From: Psychrosphaera haliotis
GTDB lineage: Bacteria > Pseudomonadota > Gammaproteobacteria > Enterobacterales > Alteromonadaceae
Direction: 5' to 3'
Assembly: GCF_009728465.1 (NCBI RefSeq)
Contig: NZ_WOCD01000003.1
Span: forward strand, 372,001-436,000
Length of the DNA stretch: 64,000 nucleotides
Shown here piece by piece: positions 27,544-37,659 of this stretch. Every line of letters begins with the position of its first letter. The stretch's first letter is position 1. The notes beneath the pieces are model-generated. The model was not told where the DNA came from and ran no database searches. It saw only the letters and a list, made by a program, of their open reading frames with translations. A program made the position numbers and the translations under genes.

Positions 27544-28311
27544 TTAAACAACTCGTAATAATGAATCTTCAGTTCTATCTATATCTTCTGCCGTCTTCAT
27601 CATTTTCACCTGCATTTCATATTGACGTTGATGTGAAATCATCGACACCATTTCTTCTACAGGGTTAACATTACTCATTTCTAAGGCACCACTAACAATC
27701 CTGATATTTGGAGAGGCTTCGCAAAAACCGCAGAGCTCATTTGACAGAACGGCGTCTTTTGAACGAAATAAACCATCTAAACCTTTCGTTAAATCATTGT
27801 CATTTGGTGGTTCTATTACTTTTAATCGGTCAACAACTTCTAAGAAGTTTGCCGGAGCTCCTTGAGGGCGTACAGTAACGCTGCCATCGGGTCCTATCTC
27901 TACTTTTTCGACAGGCACAGGCAAAACTATGGGTCCGCCTTCACCTAAGATCGGTGTACCTTTAGCGGTCGTCAATAAACCGTCACGGGTGATTTGTAAA
28001 TTACCCTCACGGGTGTAAGCTTCTTCTCCGTTCTGATCTTGAACGGCTAGCCAACCTCGACCCGATATTGCAATATCTAAGTCTCTACCCGTAGTTGCAA
28101 TGGGACCATGATGCATCTTTGAACCCGGTCTTTCTTCCATAGCAAAAACTCGAGTAGGAAGGCCGTCTCCAAAGGCTTGCATTGAACGCTGTTGCTCAAA
28201 GTCAGCACGAAAGCCTGCCGTTTTAGCATTGGCTAAATTGTTGGCGTTCATAGAAACACCAATCAGGTTTTGCTTTGCACCCGACATGGATACATATAGG
28301 AGCTTATCCAT
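27544..28311 (-). CDS. flgF: Flagellar proximal rod protein FlgF
   Basis: The 255-residue rod protein begins MDKLLYVSMSGAKQNLIGVSMNANNLANAKT and ends NVNPVEEMVSMISHQRQYEMQVKMMKTAEDIDRTEDSLL. Start is the ATG at 28311, because GGAGG lies five bases before it. It is the first gene of the flg unit here: flgA-E, normally just upstream, are absent, and a sigma-54 promoter lies at 28359-28375. Confidence 0.96.
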   Translation of the reverse strand: MDKLLYVSMSGAKQNLIGVSMNANNLANAKTAGFRADFEQQRSMQAFGDGLPTRVFAMEERPGSKMHHGPIATTGRDLDIAISGRGWLAVQDQNGEEAYTREGNLQITRDGLLTTAKGTPILGEGGPIVLPVPVEKVEIGPDGSVTVRPQGAPANFLEVVDRLKVIEPPNDNDLTKGLDGLFRSKDAVLSNELCGFCEASPNIRIVSGALEMSNVNPVEEMVSMISHQRQYEMQVKMMKTAEDIDRTEDSLLRVV

Positions 28312-28358
28312 TTTTGCCTCCGTCAATTGCTCGACGATTAAAATTACTTAACCAATAA

Positions 28359-28375
28359 AAGCATTAATCGTGCCA
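28359..28375 (-). promoter_or_regulatory. Sigma-54 promoter upstream of flgF
   Basis: On the minus strand TGGCACGATTAATGCTT has a perfect TGGCAC -24 box and GG-N10-GC spacing. Between it and the DUF2802-like gene (28376-28513) I see only AT-rich sequence with loose ATCTAAAT-like repeats. Confidence 0.85.
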
Positions 28376-28513
28376 CTGATAAAAAGTTCTTTTATAACAG
28401 TAACTAAATGGAGATTTAGATATTGAGGGATCTTGATATTTGGAGCTTCGAACGTTTGGGGATTTAGAGATTTGTAGGTTGGGTAAAAGGTACTACTTTA
28501 CTAAAACGAATCG

Positions 28514-28972
28514 TTAAGCAGTTTTTGTTTGTTTCTGCATCGCTATCAGTAATTCAGCTTCAGCGCGTGATATTTCACACTCTTGAATGACTTCTTCTAA
28601 TTCCGCACCTAACTCAATCATCTTTTTAGCGCGAGTATAGAGTGGGTTAGGTTCGTGATTTTGCTCCAACATCAATATTTTGTTGCTCAGCTCTGTAATC
28701 ACATCTAATTGTTGCTGTTGATTTGTTTGTAACTGAGAAATAAGTTGTTGTAGGTATTCTTTGTGTTGTTCGGACTTTGAATGCAGTAGCTGCGTGCTAT
28801 CGAGCTTTTGTTTGATTTGCTTAAGAGACTCGCCTTGCAAGCTAAAAACTGTTTAATTGTTGAAATTCTTTGTATGACTTGCGGATTGTTGACGATGGCG
28901 TGAAAAAAGAACCAGTATTGCAATTACACAACATACTAGTACCCCAGATAATACTCCTATCCACACCATCAT
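28514..28972 (-). CDS. DUF2802-like membrane-anchored coiled-coil protein, interrupted
   Basis: The C-terminal part (NPLYTRAKKMIELGAELEEVIQECEISRAEAELLIAM) matches DUF2802, a family regularly found after cheW. The expected N-terminal membrane anchor is present in the same frame from the ATG at 28972 (MMVWIGVLSG followed by about 15 hydrophobic residues), 21 bases after the cheW stop. An in-frame TAA at 28853-28855 separates the two. Between them the frame two bases over reads KSYKEFQQLNSF, a better coiled-coil, so two compensating single-base errors are likelier than a point nonsense mutation; one candidate is the AAAAA run at 28844-28848. Confidence 0.6.
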
Positions 28973-28993
28973 TACTACTCTCTACTAAAACTG

Positions 28994-29488
28994 CTAGATG
29001 TCTGAGATTTCATCCCACTCTTCATCTGTCATTAACTTATTCAAGTCTACCAAGATAAGAAGTTCGCCACTGCGATTACTTACACCTTGGATAAACTTAG
29101 CACTTTCATCTGTACCTACATTTGGTGCGCTATCAATTTCTGATGTTTTTAGGTAAACAACTTCTGCAACGCTATCAACTAGAATACCGATTACTTGTTT
29201 GTCTGACTCAATAATAACAATTCTTGAATTATCACTTACTTCGCCATTAGACAAACCAAACCTAGCTCGGGTATCAATTACCGTTACAACGTTACCACGA
29301 AGATTTATGATGCCTAAAACGTATTCTGGGGCACCTGGTACAGGAGCTATTTCTGTATAGCGCAATACTTCTTGAACTTGCATTACGTTAATACCATAAG
29401 TTTCGTCTTCTAAACGAAATGTAACCCACTGCAACACTTCGTCGTTGCCATCTGTTAGTTTACTAACTGGGGCTCTTTCTTCACTCAT
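28994..29488 (-). CDS. cheW: Chemotaxis coupling protein CheW
   Basis: The 164-residue protein is a single CheW domain (about 20-155) with LGIINLRGNVVTVIDTRARFGL, IVIIESDKQVIGILVDSVAEVV and FIQGVSNRSGELLILVDLNKLM. It links chemoreceptors to CheA in the array. GGAG lies upstream of the ATG. It is the last complete gene of the cheYZAB-motCD-parC-parP-cheW run; parP ends 26 bases upstream. Confidence 0.95.
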   Translation of the reverse strand: MSEERAPVSKLTDGNDEVLQWVTFRLEDETYGINVMQVQEVLRYTEIAPVPGAPEYVLGIINLRGNVVTVIDTRARFGLSNGEVSDNSRIVIIESDKQVIGILVDSVAEVVYLKTSEIDSAPNVGTDESAKFIQGVSNRSGELLILVDLNKLMTDEEWDEISDI

Positions 29489-29514
29489 GTGAGCAACTCC
29501 TAAATTGAATAACT

Positions 29515-30549
29515 TTATTCTTGACGTGCATTAATGCCTTTATTAAGCATGGCAACTAAATCATCGACATGCAATAAAGCACACATTTTTTCTTTTATCG
29601 TTCCTAGTAACCAAGGTCTTTTTCCTGGTTGAGAGCGCCATTTAACATCATCTGGCTTTATATACTCTGTTGTAACCAATTTTTCCGCGGCTAAACCCCA
29701 GTTACTTTCGCCCAACATGATTAAATATTTATAATCAGGTTTGGTTTGAAGTGAGTCGTATTTTTCTGGCATTACCCATTTGGCCGACTCAACTACATTA
29801 ATTTTTTTCTCGCGATTGACCATTACACCTAAAAACCAATCCGGCTTTCCAAACAAGCTGGTCACATCTTCTAAGTTGTGAATACCACCTAACTCGTGCA
29901 ACGGCACCGCTAATGATAGACCTGCCACTTCAAAAAATAGTGCTTGAAATGGCTCTTCAATTTTATCTATCGATTTTGTAGCAACAGTAGTTTCTAGTTT
30001 TTCTTCAGCTTCAACCTGAACGTTAGTTCCAACTTCAGCCTCGGTATGAGTCTTTAAGTCTGTAACTGTTTCAGAAACCATTTTTGTTTCAGTTGAGGTT
30101 TCAGTTAAAGTTTTAGTTAAAGTTTCAGTAACTGCGGAAACCTTTTCTTCAACTATTGGCTCTACTGAAACTTCTTGTTCTTCTTTTAACGCCAATGCTT
30201 CTGCTGCTTCTTGCTGCTGCATACTTACAGCTAGTAAAAGTTGCTCTAAAGAATTAACTTCTGGCTCAGGTTCTTTTACTGGTAAAGTCTTATCGGCAAC
30301 AATTGCGCGTTCAATAGGTTTTAGTTTTAGTTTATTTTTCTCAGGCAAATCTTCAACACTACTAAAATCTTGTTTAATTTTAGCACTGTATTTAGATTCT
30401 GCGAGGCTATCTGCAGAGGAGTTTTGAACATTTTTTGATTGTTCGATCGTTTCTGACGATTCTTTATTATTATTATGCTCCAGATTATCACTTTCATCAG
30501 TTAGCAACTGATCTAGGTAATCCTTCATCACATTTTCACTGGCAAACAT
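29515..30549 (-). CDS. parP: ParP-like protein: disordered N-terminus plus CheW-like domain
   Basis: Residues about 1-200 are low-complexity, acidic and Thr/Glu/Val-rich; residues about 200-340 form a CheW-like domain (FQALFFEVAGLSLAVPLHELGGI to LLHVDDLVAML). In Vibrio, ParP has this shape, sits right after parC and tethers the chemotaxis array to the polar ParC ATPase through its CheW-like (AIF) domain binding CheA. The ATG at 30528 (MKDYLDQLL) matches the usual start of relatives better than 30549; neither has a strong ribosome binding site. It begins four bases after parC. Confidence 0.85.
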   Translation of the reverse strand: MFASENVMKDYLDQLLTDESDNLEHNNNKESSETIEQSKNVQNSSADSLAESKYSAKIKQDFSSVEDLPEKNKLKLKPIERAIVADKTLPVKEPEPEVNSLEQLLLAVSMQQQEAAEALALKEEQEVSVEPIVEEKVSAVTETLTKTLTETSTETKMVSETVTDLKTHTEAEVGTNVQVEAEEKLETTVATKSIDKIEEPFQALFFEVAGLSLAVPLHELGGIHNLEDVTSLFGKPDWFLGVMVNREKKINVVESAKWVMPEKYDSLQTKPDYKYLIMLGESNWGLAAEKLVTTEYIKPDDVKWRSQPGKRPWLLGTIKEKMCALLHVDDLVAMLNKGINARQE

Positions 30550-30553
30550 ATAC

Positions 30554-31321
30554 TCAGCTATTCTCTAATTGTTTTAATAGTTCTTGATAGGCGAAAACGC
30601 CGCGAGAATTTTTGTTGTAGATAGGTAATGGTGTCCGTTCCATACTTGCAGTCCTAAAATTAGTATCAATAGGGATAACTCCCTGCCAAACTTTATTAGC
30701 ATACATATGATTAAGTTCTTTGTATGCAACTTTAGATGCTTTCGTTCTTTTGTCATACATAGTTGGAATAATACACACATCGTACTCTTTTGACTGCGAA
30801 GCTTGTATCAACTCCATTGTTCGATACATCCGTTCTAAGCCTTTTAAGGCCATACACTCTGTTTGTACCGGAATTAGTACCTTATTACAAGCCGCAAGGG
30901 CGTTTACCATCAACACACCTAAAATAGGTGGGCAATCAATTAAAATATGATCGTAATGCGATGCAAACTTATCTAAAGCCTTTTTGATAATTAATCCCAT
31001 GCCCGACTTTTTACTTAAAACGCCATCCAAAGTCGCCATGGCCATCGTGGCAGGTAAGATATCTAAATTTTCAACGGGGGATTGCCAAGTACACTTATCC
31101 CAATAAGATTGGTCCATACTCTCTGAACGAGTAAAAACGTCGTAGACACCGAACTCTAGCTGCTCTGAATCAAGACCAAAATAGTAGGTCAATGACGCAT
31201 GTGGATCGGTATCAATCATCAACACTTTTTTGCCTTGTTGAGCCAAAATAGCTCCTAAGGTAATTACTGTTGTTGTTTTACCCACTCCGCCCTTTTGGTT
31301 GGCAACCGTCCAAACTTTCAT
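30554..31321 (-). CDS. parC: ParA-like ATPase ParC (polar array positioning)
   Basis: The 255-residue MinD/ParA-family ATPase has the deviant Walker A KGGVGKTT at 10-17, a Walker A' Asp in LMIDTDPHASLTYYF and Walker B ILIDCPPILGVL. Its place between motD and a CheW-domain partner identifies it as the chemotaxis ParC of polarly flagellated bacteria rather than a chromosome partition ParA or the topoisomerase ParC. It forms a polar gradient that localises and segregates chemotaxis arrays. motD lies eight bases upstream, so it is in the same operon. Confidence 0.9.
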   Translation of the reverse strand: MKVWTVANQKGGVGKTTTVITLGAILAQQGKKVLMIDTDPHASLTYYFGLDSEQLEFGVYDVFTRSESMDQSYWDKCTWQSPVENLDILPATMAMATLDGVLSKKSGMGLIIKKALDKFASHYDHILIDCPPILGVLMVNALAACNKVLIPVQTECMALKGLERMYRTMELIQASQSKEYDVCIIPTMYDKRTKASKVAYKELNHMYANKVWQGVIPIDTNFRTASMERTPLPIYNKNSRGVFAYQELLKQLENS

Positions 31322-31329
31322 CCTACAAC

Positions 31330-32307
31330 CTATTCATTTCCATCGTTATCTGATTTTTGCTCATTCTCCGCCTCTTGTCGAGTGGTGATTCTGATTCCAC
31401 CCCCAGGAAGCTGAATTACACGCAATTCATTACCGTCTGCGGTCTCATTTGGAAACTTATCTGCGATATTTTGCTGCAGCTGTTCTTTGTTTGGTTCTTC
31501 AGGCCGCGGTTGTAAATAGGAATATTTAGAAAGCGCAATTACAACTCTTCTGTTTCTAGCACGCCCTTCTGCAGTTTCATTACTTGCAATAGGGTCATTT
31601 GGCCCGTTAGCCTTAATACTTAATCTGTCTTTCACTATGCCAAATTGCTCTAAAAGATTTGTTATTACTGCGGCTCGAGCTGCAGATAGCTCCCAATTTG
31701 AAGAAAATATCTCATTGTTAATGGGCAGATCGTCAGTAAAGCCTCTAACCTCAACATAGTTGTTAACTTGAGCTAGCGAATTAGCCACTTCTTGAATTAT
31801 AGGGAGTGCTTGTGGGTTCGCAGAAGCGCTACCCGATGCGAATAAAACACCACTTGATAATTCAATTGTTAACCAATCATCATTAACTTTAAGCTTTGCG
31901 TCACCCGTATCGGCAACGTCAATTAATGCCGTTTGTAAATCTTGTTTTAACGCTTGAAGTGGGTTGCCTAGCTTTTTATTCTCGGACTCATTTATCAACA
32001 AGTCTTGGTCAACAAGTTCAGGGCCTTTTTCAGGGTTTAAAGAATTACCATCAAAGACGTCTTGCTGGGCTATTTGATTTGTCAAAATGCCGTCACCAGC
32101 TGTGCCTTTTCCCTTGTCGCCTGTTATGTGAAATATTTGTCCTAAAGATTGGGAGAGTGTATCGAAAGACTTTTCTTTGACGATAGATAAAGCATAAAGC
32201 ACAACAAATAATGCAAACATTAGTGTCATGTAATCTGCATACGAGACTAACCAACGATCAAGGTTGTCTTGCTGCCTCGCTCTTAAGCGCTTACTAATTC
32301 TGGCCAT
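31330..32307 (-). CDS. motD: Flagellar stator protein MotD (MotB family)
   Basis: The 325-residue protein has one N-terminal membrane helix with the ion-carrying Asp25 in SYADYMTLMFALF and a C-terminal OmpA-like peptidoglycan-binding domain (about 165-285, with VEVRGFTDD and NRRVVIAL). A long periplasmic linker and a C-terminal tail surround it. With the MotA-type gene 10 bases upstream it forms the B subunit of a stator. The cheB-motC-motD-parA order matches the second stator pair of Pseudomonas, hence MotD. Proton or sodium coupling cannot be decided here. Confidence 0.9.
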   Translation of the reverse strand: MARISKRLRARQQDNLDRWLVSYADYMTLMFALFVVLYALSIVKEKSFDTLSQSLGQIFHITGDKGKGTAGDGILTNQIAQQDVFDGNSLNPEKGPELVDQDLLINESENKKLGNPLQALKQDLQTALIDVADTGDAKLKVNDDWLTIELSSGVLFASGSASANPQALPIIQEVANSLAQVNNYVEVRGFTDDLPINNEIFSSNWELSAARAAVITNLLEQFGIVKDRLSIKANGPNDPIASNETAEGRARNRRVVIALSKYSYLQPRPEEPNKEQLQQNIADKFPNETADGNELRVIQLPGGGIRITTRQEAENEQKSDNDGNE

Positions 32308-32317
32308 TTCCCCGTCC

Positions 32318-33067
32318 TCAAACTGCGACGCGTGAATAAGCTTCTAACTTGCGCTCAATACTATTAGGGTTTTCACCATTGGCAGCACACAAAAGCCCTT
32401 CCACAATCATTTCTCGATATAAAACTTCATTGTCGATTTGAGATTGCAATTTTTGAGCCACTGGAATGAAAAATAAATTTGCACCACCAACACCATATAT
32501 AGTTGCGACAAATGCCGTTGCGATGCCATGTCCGAGAGCTGATGGGTCGTCGATATTTGCCATCGCTTGAATAAGACCAAGTACAGCACCGATGATTCCG
32601 ATAGTTGGGCTATAACCGCCTAGTGCGTCGTATATTCTTGCTGAACGATACTGCCTATCACTATCTAGTTCTATATCTAACTCTAAAGACGTTCTAAGTA
32701 CATCACTCTCTACGCCATCTACCAGCAGTCCTAACCCTTTTCTAACAAAAGGATCGTCATTTTCATTAATGCCATCTTCAAGTGCCAAAAAGCCTTTCTG
32801 ACGAGATACATCTGCCCAATGAGCAATCATATGCTGAGCATACTTAAAGTCCAGGGGCTTTTTATGCCAAACACTGCCAAACATTTTTAAGCCTTGCACG
32901 AAATAAGTTGACGGTGTTTGTAACATTACCGCTCCAAACGACCCTCCTATGACAATTATGAATGCAGGAAAATGAAAAAGGGCCGATATTCCGCCCCCTT
33001 CAATTGCATAGCCACCTATTACCGCAACCAATGCTAAAACTACGCCTGATATTGCTAACCTATCCAC
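32318..33067 (-). CDS. motC: Flagellar stator protein MotC (MotA family)
   Basis: The 249-residue membrane protein has four helices (starting at about 5, 30, 150 and 180). The MotA/TolQ/ExbB core is [16 protein letters not shown] and [28 protein letters not shown]. It surrounds the MotB-type subunit and pushes on FliG. The start overlaps the end of cheB by eight bases, so they are translationally coupled. Motif and length are typical. Confidence 0.93.
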   Translation of the reverse strand: MDRLAISGVVLALVAVIGGYAIEGGGISALFHFPAFIIVIGGSFGAVMLQTPSTYFVQGLKMFGSVWHKKPLDFKYAQHMIAHWADVSRQKGFLALEDGINENDDPFVRKGLGLLVDGVESDVLRTSLELDIELDSDRQYRSARIYDALGGYSPTIGIIGAVLGLIQAMANIDDPSALGHGIATAFVATIYGVGGANLFFIPVAQKLQSQIDNEVLYREMIVEGLLCAANGENPNSIERKLEAYSRVAV

Positions 33068-34244
33068 CGGAAATCTCCTTTAAAATTGCAGAACCAATTT
33101 TGTCTAATGCAAAATTTTGCTCCGCAATTCCGGCTACGGTTACTGCTTGCGGCATGCCATAAACAACACTGGTTTCTTCATCTTGGGCCCAAATCGTTGC
33201 GCCTCGTTGCTTCAACATCCTGCAACCTTCGCGCCCATCTGCGCCCATTCCGGTTAAAATTATGCCTAAAACCTCTCCACCATAGGTTTTTGCTGCGCTG
33301 CCGAAGGATAAATCCACGCTTGGTTTGTACGTCAGGCGTTCTGAATCATCGTCTCTGATTACAAGATTTGCCTTACCGGCACGTCCTTCTAACAACATTT
33401 GTTTGCCGCCCGGCGCCAAATAAGCATGGCCTGCCCTCAAAATGTCACCCGTTTTGGCTTCTGAGACTGAGATATTGCACTGTGAGTCTAAACGCGCAGC
33501 GAAGGCTGGAGTAAAGGCTGCTGGCATATGTTGCACAATAACAATTGGTAAGGGGAAGTTAGCCGGTATTTTCGATAATACTGTTTGTAAAGCTACTGGC
33601 CCTCCCGTAGAAGTACCAATTGCCAACAATTTATATTCTTTGCCTGACGCCCGAAAAGACGTTCTACGAGTAGGTATACTTGAAACCGCAGGTGCTGGAG
33701 CAGTCTGCCTCGCTCTACTTTGAATTCTAGATAACGAAGATGCTGTTTCAGCTCTTTGTTCTGACGGGCTTTTTCGTAACGTTCTACTGGATTCAATTGT
33801 TGTGGCTCGAGGAGCAGGGACTTCTCGAGGTGTTCTTCTCGCAGACTTCTTTTTACCAAGTTGTAAAACTCTATCTTGGAGTAATTGAATACCCTCTGTT
33901 TTATTCTTAGCTATATCTTCAAATCGTTTTGGCAAAAAGTCTAATGCACCGGCTTCTAGAGCATTAAGTGTCGCTTTTGCACCATCGTGCGTTAATGAGG
34001 AGAACATTATAATTGGAGTTGGTGTAGACGCCATAATCTGAGCAACAGCAGTAATGCCATCCATAACTGGCATCTCTATATCCATTGTGACTACATCAGG
34101 CTTTAAAAGTGCGGTTTGGGAAATCGCATCCTTTCCGTTTGATGCATCTCCTATAACTTCCAGTTCCGTATGGGCGTTTAGAATTTCAGTTACTCGGCGT
34201 CTGAAAAACGCCGAGTCATCTACTACAAGAACTTTTATGGTCAT
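33060..34244 (-). CDS. cheB: Chemotaxis methylesterase CheB
   Basis: The 394-residue protein has an N-terminal receiver (about 1-120: [11 protein letters not shown], phosphoacceptor Asp in [14 protein letters not shown]). An Arg/Ser/Pro-rich linker of about 70 residues follows. The C-terminal methylesterase domain carries the catalytic Ser (IGTSTGGP), His (IVQHMP) and Asp (TGMGADG). It demethylates receptor glutamates, resets sensitivity and is activated by CheA. The linker is longer than in E. coli. It follows cheA by 10 bases. cheR, its methyltransferase partner, is not in the window. Confidence 0.95.
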   Translation of the reverse strand: MTIKVLVVDDSAFFRRRVTEILNAHTELEVIGDASNGKDAISQTALLKPDVVTMDIEMPVMDGITAVAQIMASTPTPIIMFSSLTHDGAKATLNALEAGALDFLPKRFEDIAKNKTEGIQLLQDRVLQLGKKKSARRTPREVPAPRATTIESSRTLRKSPSEQRAETASSLSRIQSRARQTAPAPAVSSIPTRRTSFRASGKEYKLLAIGTSTGGPVALQTVLSKIPANFPLPIVIVQHMPAAFTPAFAARLDSQCNISVSEAKTGDILRAGHAYLAPGGKQMLLEGRAGKANLVIRDDDSERLTYKPSVDLSFGSAAKTYGGEVLGIILTGMGADGREGCRMLKQRGATIWAQDEETSVVYGMPQAVTVAGIAEQNFALDKIGSAILKEISGG

Positions 34245-34254
34245 TATTATTTTA

Positions 34255-36428
34255 TTATTTAAACCTTAGGTTTGAGCGTTTCGCATAGTGCTTAAGCAAG
34301 TTAGGTACGTCAAAGATCAGTGCAATGCCACCATCTGAAGTTATTGTTGCACCTGCCATTCCTGGCGTACCTTGCAACATTGCGTCAAGCGGTTTGATAA
34401 CAACCTCTTCCTGCCCTATTAGCGAGTCAACTACAAAACCCACCTGCTGAACACCAATCTGTATAACAACTACATGCCCTTTGTTCTGGCTTCGGTTTTC
34501 ACCATTTTTAGAAGATTTAATTAGCCAATCCTCTAGATAGAACAATGGAATTGCTTTGTTTCTCACAATAACAGTTTGTTGACCATCAACTATATTAGTT
34601 TTTGTTAAATCTAAATGAATAATTTCATTAACTGTAGATAGAGGCAATGCAAATATAAGTTCACCTACGACCACCATCAACGTTGGAAGTATAGCTAACG
34701 TTAGTGGTACTTTAATCTCTAATGTCGTTCCTTTGCCTAGTTCCGAGTTAATCTCTACTGAGCCATTAAGCTGAGTGATCTTAGTTTTAACTACGTCCAT
34801 CCCTACGCCACGGCCGGATATATCCGAAATTTCTTCTTTTGTAGAAAAACCAGGTGCAAAAATTAAACTGTATGCTTCTTTATCTGAAAGACGTTGAGCT
34901 GCGTCAGGATCTAATACACCTTTATTAATCGCAATCTCTTTCAGTTTCTCAGGGTCCATACCTTTACCATCATCTTCGATAGTAAGTAGAATATGATCAC
35001 CCTCTTGGGATGCAGATAGCCTGACCATACCCATTCTTGCTTTACCTGATGCTTCACGATCGTCTGGCATTTCTATACCATGATCAACTGAGTTTCTTAC
35101 TAAATGCACCAATGGATCAGCTAGGGCTTCCACTAGATTTTTATCTAAGTCGGTTTCTTCACCCACTAATTCTAGTGTTATTTCTTTATTTAACGTTCTT
35201 GCTAGGTCTCGAACAACTCGTGGGAATCGTCCAAATACCTTTTGATTGGCTGCATTCGCGTTTTCATTACCGCGCCTTGCAAATCGCCGGTAACGACATC
35301 TAAGTTGCCAATGGCTTTAGTCATAGCTTCATCAGAACCAAAGTTAACGCCAAGGCTAACTAATCTGTTTCTGACTAGTACTAATTCGCCAACCATATTC
35401 ATGATTTCATCAAGGCGCTTAGTATCTACACGAACCGTTGTTTCCGCAGGTGCTGCAGATGCTTTTTTCTCAGCAGGCTTAGCAGGAGCTTTAGCTGGCG
35501 GAGTAGGAGGCTTGGCAGCGGCTGGCTTTGCAGCTGGAGCAGGCGCTTTAGGCGCAGTTGCCTTCGGCGGCTCTGGCTTTTTCGGTGGTTCAACCTTGGC
35601 TGGTTCCGATTTAGCAACAGGCGCTTTTACTGTAGGGCCACCGCCTTTACCATGAATATCATCAAGCAAAGATTCAAATTCATCATCGGTAATTTCATCA
35701 CCGCTTGAAAATTGACTACCTGCTTTGGGTTCAGCCGGCGCTTTCTTTTCAGAAGCTTCTTCTGTTTTAAATGAACCTTTACCATGCAACTCGTCTAAAA
35801 GTGATTCGAATTCATCATCACTGATGTCATCACCACTATCAAACATTGATTTTGCTGCTGGCTCTGGTTTATCAGCAGGCTGACCATGTAACTCATCTAA
35901 TAAAGCTTCAAACTCGTCTTCCGTGAATTCTTCCACTGAGCTATCTGTTGGCGAAGTGTCAGTTACTGAATCGATATCAAAAAAGTCATCGTCAACTGCA
36001 CTATCATCTTGAGCTACGTCAGCTGCTGGCGCCTCACCTTCCGGTGAGCAATAATGATGTAGAGCGTTTAGCAATTCGGGAGCTGCAGGTTCTGGCTGAT
36101 CTCCAGCTTTTACCTGTTCGAACATCTCATTGACGGTATCAAGAGCTTGCAGGATAACATCCATCAATTCTGGTGTTACACTTCTCTTGCCTGTTCTCAA
36201 AATATCAAACACGTTTTCAGCACCATGACAAGCATCAACTAAATTAGTTAATGCTAAAAATCCAGCGCCACCTTTTACGGTGTGAAAACCACGAAATATA
36301 GAGTTTAGTAGGTCAGCGTTTTCTGGATCGTTTTCCAGTTCAACTAACTCTTCTGATAGCAACTCTAAAATTTCTGCTGCTTCAATTAAGAAATCTTGTA
36401 GTATTTCTTGATCCACGTCCAATGCCAT
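34255..36428 (-). CDS. cheA: Chemotaxis histidine kinase CheA (frameshifted in this sequence)
   Basis: HPt domain (about 1-110, His49 in [11 protein letters not shown]); an acidic linker with three copies of [13 protein letters not shown] (about 170-182, 204-217, 248-261); a Pro/Ala/Lys linker; then dimerisation, ATPase ([22 protein letters not shown]) and CheW-like domains. The frame breaks at a TTTT run at 35240-35243 (plus strand): the first frame reads QPIKRYLDD and stops at 35202. Adding one A to the coding-strand run gives [20 protein letters not shown], the conserved sequence. The repaired kinase is about 725 residues. It phosphorylates CheY and CheB. Confidence 0.95.
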
Positions 36429-36445
36429 TCGGCATCTCCCCTAAT

Positions 36446-37189
36446 TTAAAAGCCTAAACTAGACAATAGGTCATCAACTTCATCTTGATTAGAAACTGCA
36501 TCTTCGCGAGTCTCTGCATCAATAATCGGTCCCTCTGCCCCATTGTTATCGACTGGTTTCTTCGCTTCATTAGCTGTATTTTGGTTAGGTTCACCAAAAA
36601 CAGTTAATAAGTGAATCAGGCTTTCTTCAACTTCTTTAACAAGCTCTATAACTCGTTTGATAACCTGCCCAGTTAAATCTTGAAAGTCTTGAGCTAACAA
36701 AATTTCTGTCATAATCGCATGAATTTTTGCGCTATCCGTCTCCGCACTTTCCATAAACTCATTTATGGAATAGCAAAGTGACTTAAACTCGCCTAATTCA
36801 ATCTGACGTTGCATTAGCTTGTCCCATTCGGGTTTCAGCTTAACAATATCACTATTGATTTTATCTGTAAGTGGAAGCCCTGTGTCTATGGCGTCCATTG
36901 TTTTATTTGCTGCGTCTTCTGTTACTTTCATAACATAGTTTAGACGCTCTTTTGCATCTGGGATATCATCTGACGCTAAATTTGCAATCTTAGGGTCTAG
37001 TTGAAAGTTGCTTAGAGAGTCGTGTAATTGCCTAGTTAGCTTTCCTACTTCACCAAAAAGCTCACCATGTTCCTTACTCGTAACTTCGCGTAATATCATG
37101 TTAGCAGATGCATTGTCTCCAGCCTCAAGCGCCTCAACGAGGGCTTTTGCGTCTTCCAACGAAATCTGCGGGTTAGTCTCTTCAGACAT
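36446..37189 (-). CDS. cheZ: CheY phosphatase CheZ
   Basis: The 247-residue helical protein carries the CheZ active-site helix QDFQDLTGQVIKRV with Asp171 and Gln175, and ends in the CheY-binding peptide EVDDLLSSLGF. It removes phosphate from CheY-P to end the switching signal. It lies between cheY (17 bases upstream) and cheA (17 bases downstream), the standard order. Slightly longer than the E. coli protein (214). Confidence 0.95.
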   Translation of the reverse strand: MSEETNPQISLEDAKALVEALEAGDNASANMILREVTSKEHGELFGEVGKLTRQLHDSLSNFQLDPKIANLASDDIPDAKERLNYVMKVTEDAANKTMDAIDTGLPLTDKINSDIVKLKPEWDKLMQRQIELGEFKSLCYSINEFMESAETDSAKIHAIMTEILLAQDFQDLTGQVIKRVIELVKEVEESLIHLLTVFGEPNQNTANEAKKPVDNNGAEGPIIDAETREDAVSNQDEVDDLLSSLGF

Positions 37190-37206
37190 AGCGACCCCTT
37201 ATCAGA

Positions 37207-37590
37207 TTATTCTAATCGTTCGAAGATTTTATCCAGCTTGCCTTTCAATGTAGCTGCAGTAAATGGCTTAACAATATATCCATTCACACCGGCTTGGGCC
37301 GCCGCTACAATCTGCTCTTTTTTAGCTTCGGCAGTTACCATCATTACAGGCATATGCTTGAGTTTATCGTCTTTACGAATTTCTCTAAGCAGATCGATTC
37401 CCTGCATTCCTGGCATATTCCAGTCTGTTACTACAAAGTCAAAATCACCATTTTGTAACATTGGCAACGCTGTGCTGCCATCATCTGCTTCTGAGACATT
37501 AGTAAACCCTAAGTCACGAAGAAGGTTCTTGATGATTCTTCTCATTGTTGAAAAGTCATCAACAACCAGAATTTTCATATTCTTATCCAA
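37207..37590 (-). CDS. cheY: Chemotaxis response regulator CheY (TTG start)
   Basis: Single receiver domain of 127 residues: Asp11-Asp12 for Mg2+, phosphoacceptor Asp56 in [11 protein letters not shown], Thr in MVTAEA and Lys in YIVKPF. When phosphorylated it binds FliM/FliN and changes motor rotation. The start is read as TTG at 37590 because GGAGG lies five bases before it; the first in-frame ATG (37578) is 17 bases from that site. fliA ends 69 bases upstream. Confidence 0.96.
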   Translation of the reverse strand: MDKNMKILVVDDFSTMRRIIKNLLRDLGFTNVSEADDGSTALPMLQNGDFDFVVTDWNMPGMQGIDLLREIRKDDKLKHMPVMMVTAEAKKEQIVAAAQAGVNGYIVKPFTAATLKGKLDKIFERLE

Positions 37591-37659
37591 AGCATCCTCC
37601 AGTGAGGTAAATTATTAATTTACAGTAATTATTATTAATAAAAATTGGCAATATACAAG

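Noticed and set aside
28705-28923. Alternative frame as a separate small gene in the DUF2802-like region
   Set aside because: It overlaps both halves of the interrupted gene and has no binding site; the membrane anchor and the DUF2802 part are in another frame.
30554-31321. Plasmid or chromosome partition ParA, suggesting a replicon origin
   Set aside because: The gene sits in the chemotaxis operon next to a CheW-domain protein with no parB or parS; it is the polar-array ParC.
35242-35655. Plus-strand Ala/Gly-rich frame opposite cheA
   Set aside because: A mirror of the Pro/Ala/Lys linker of CheA, not a gene.
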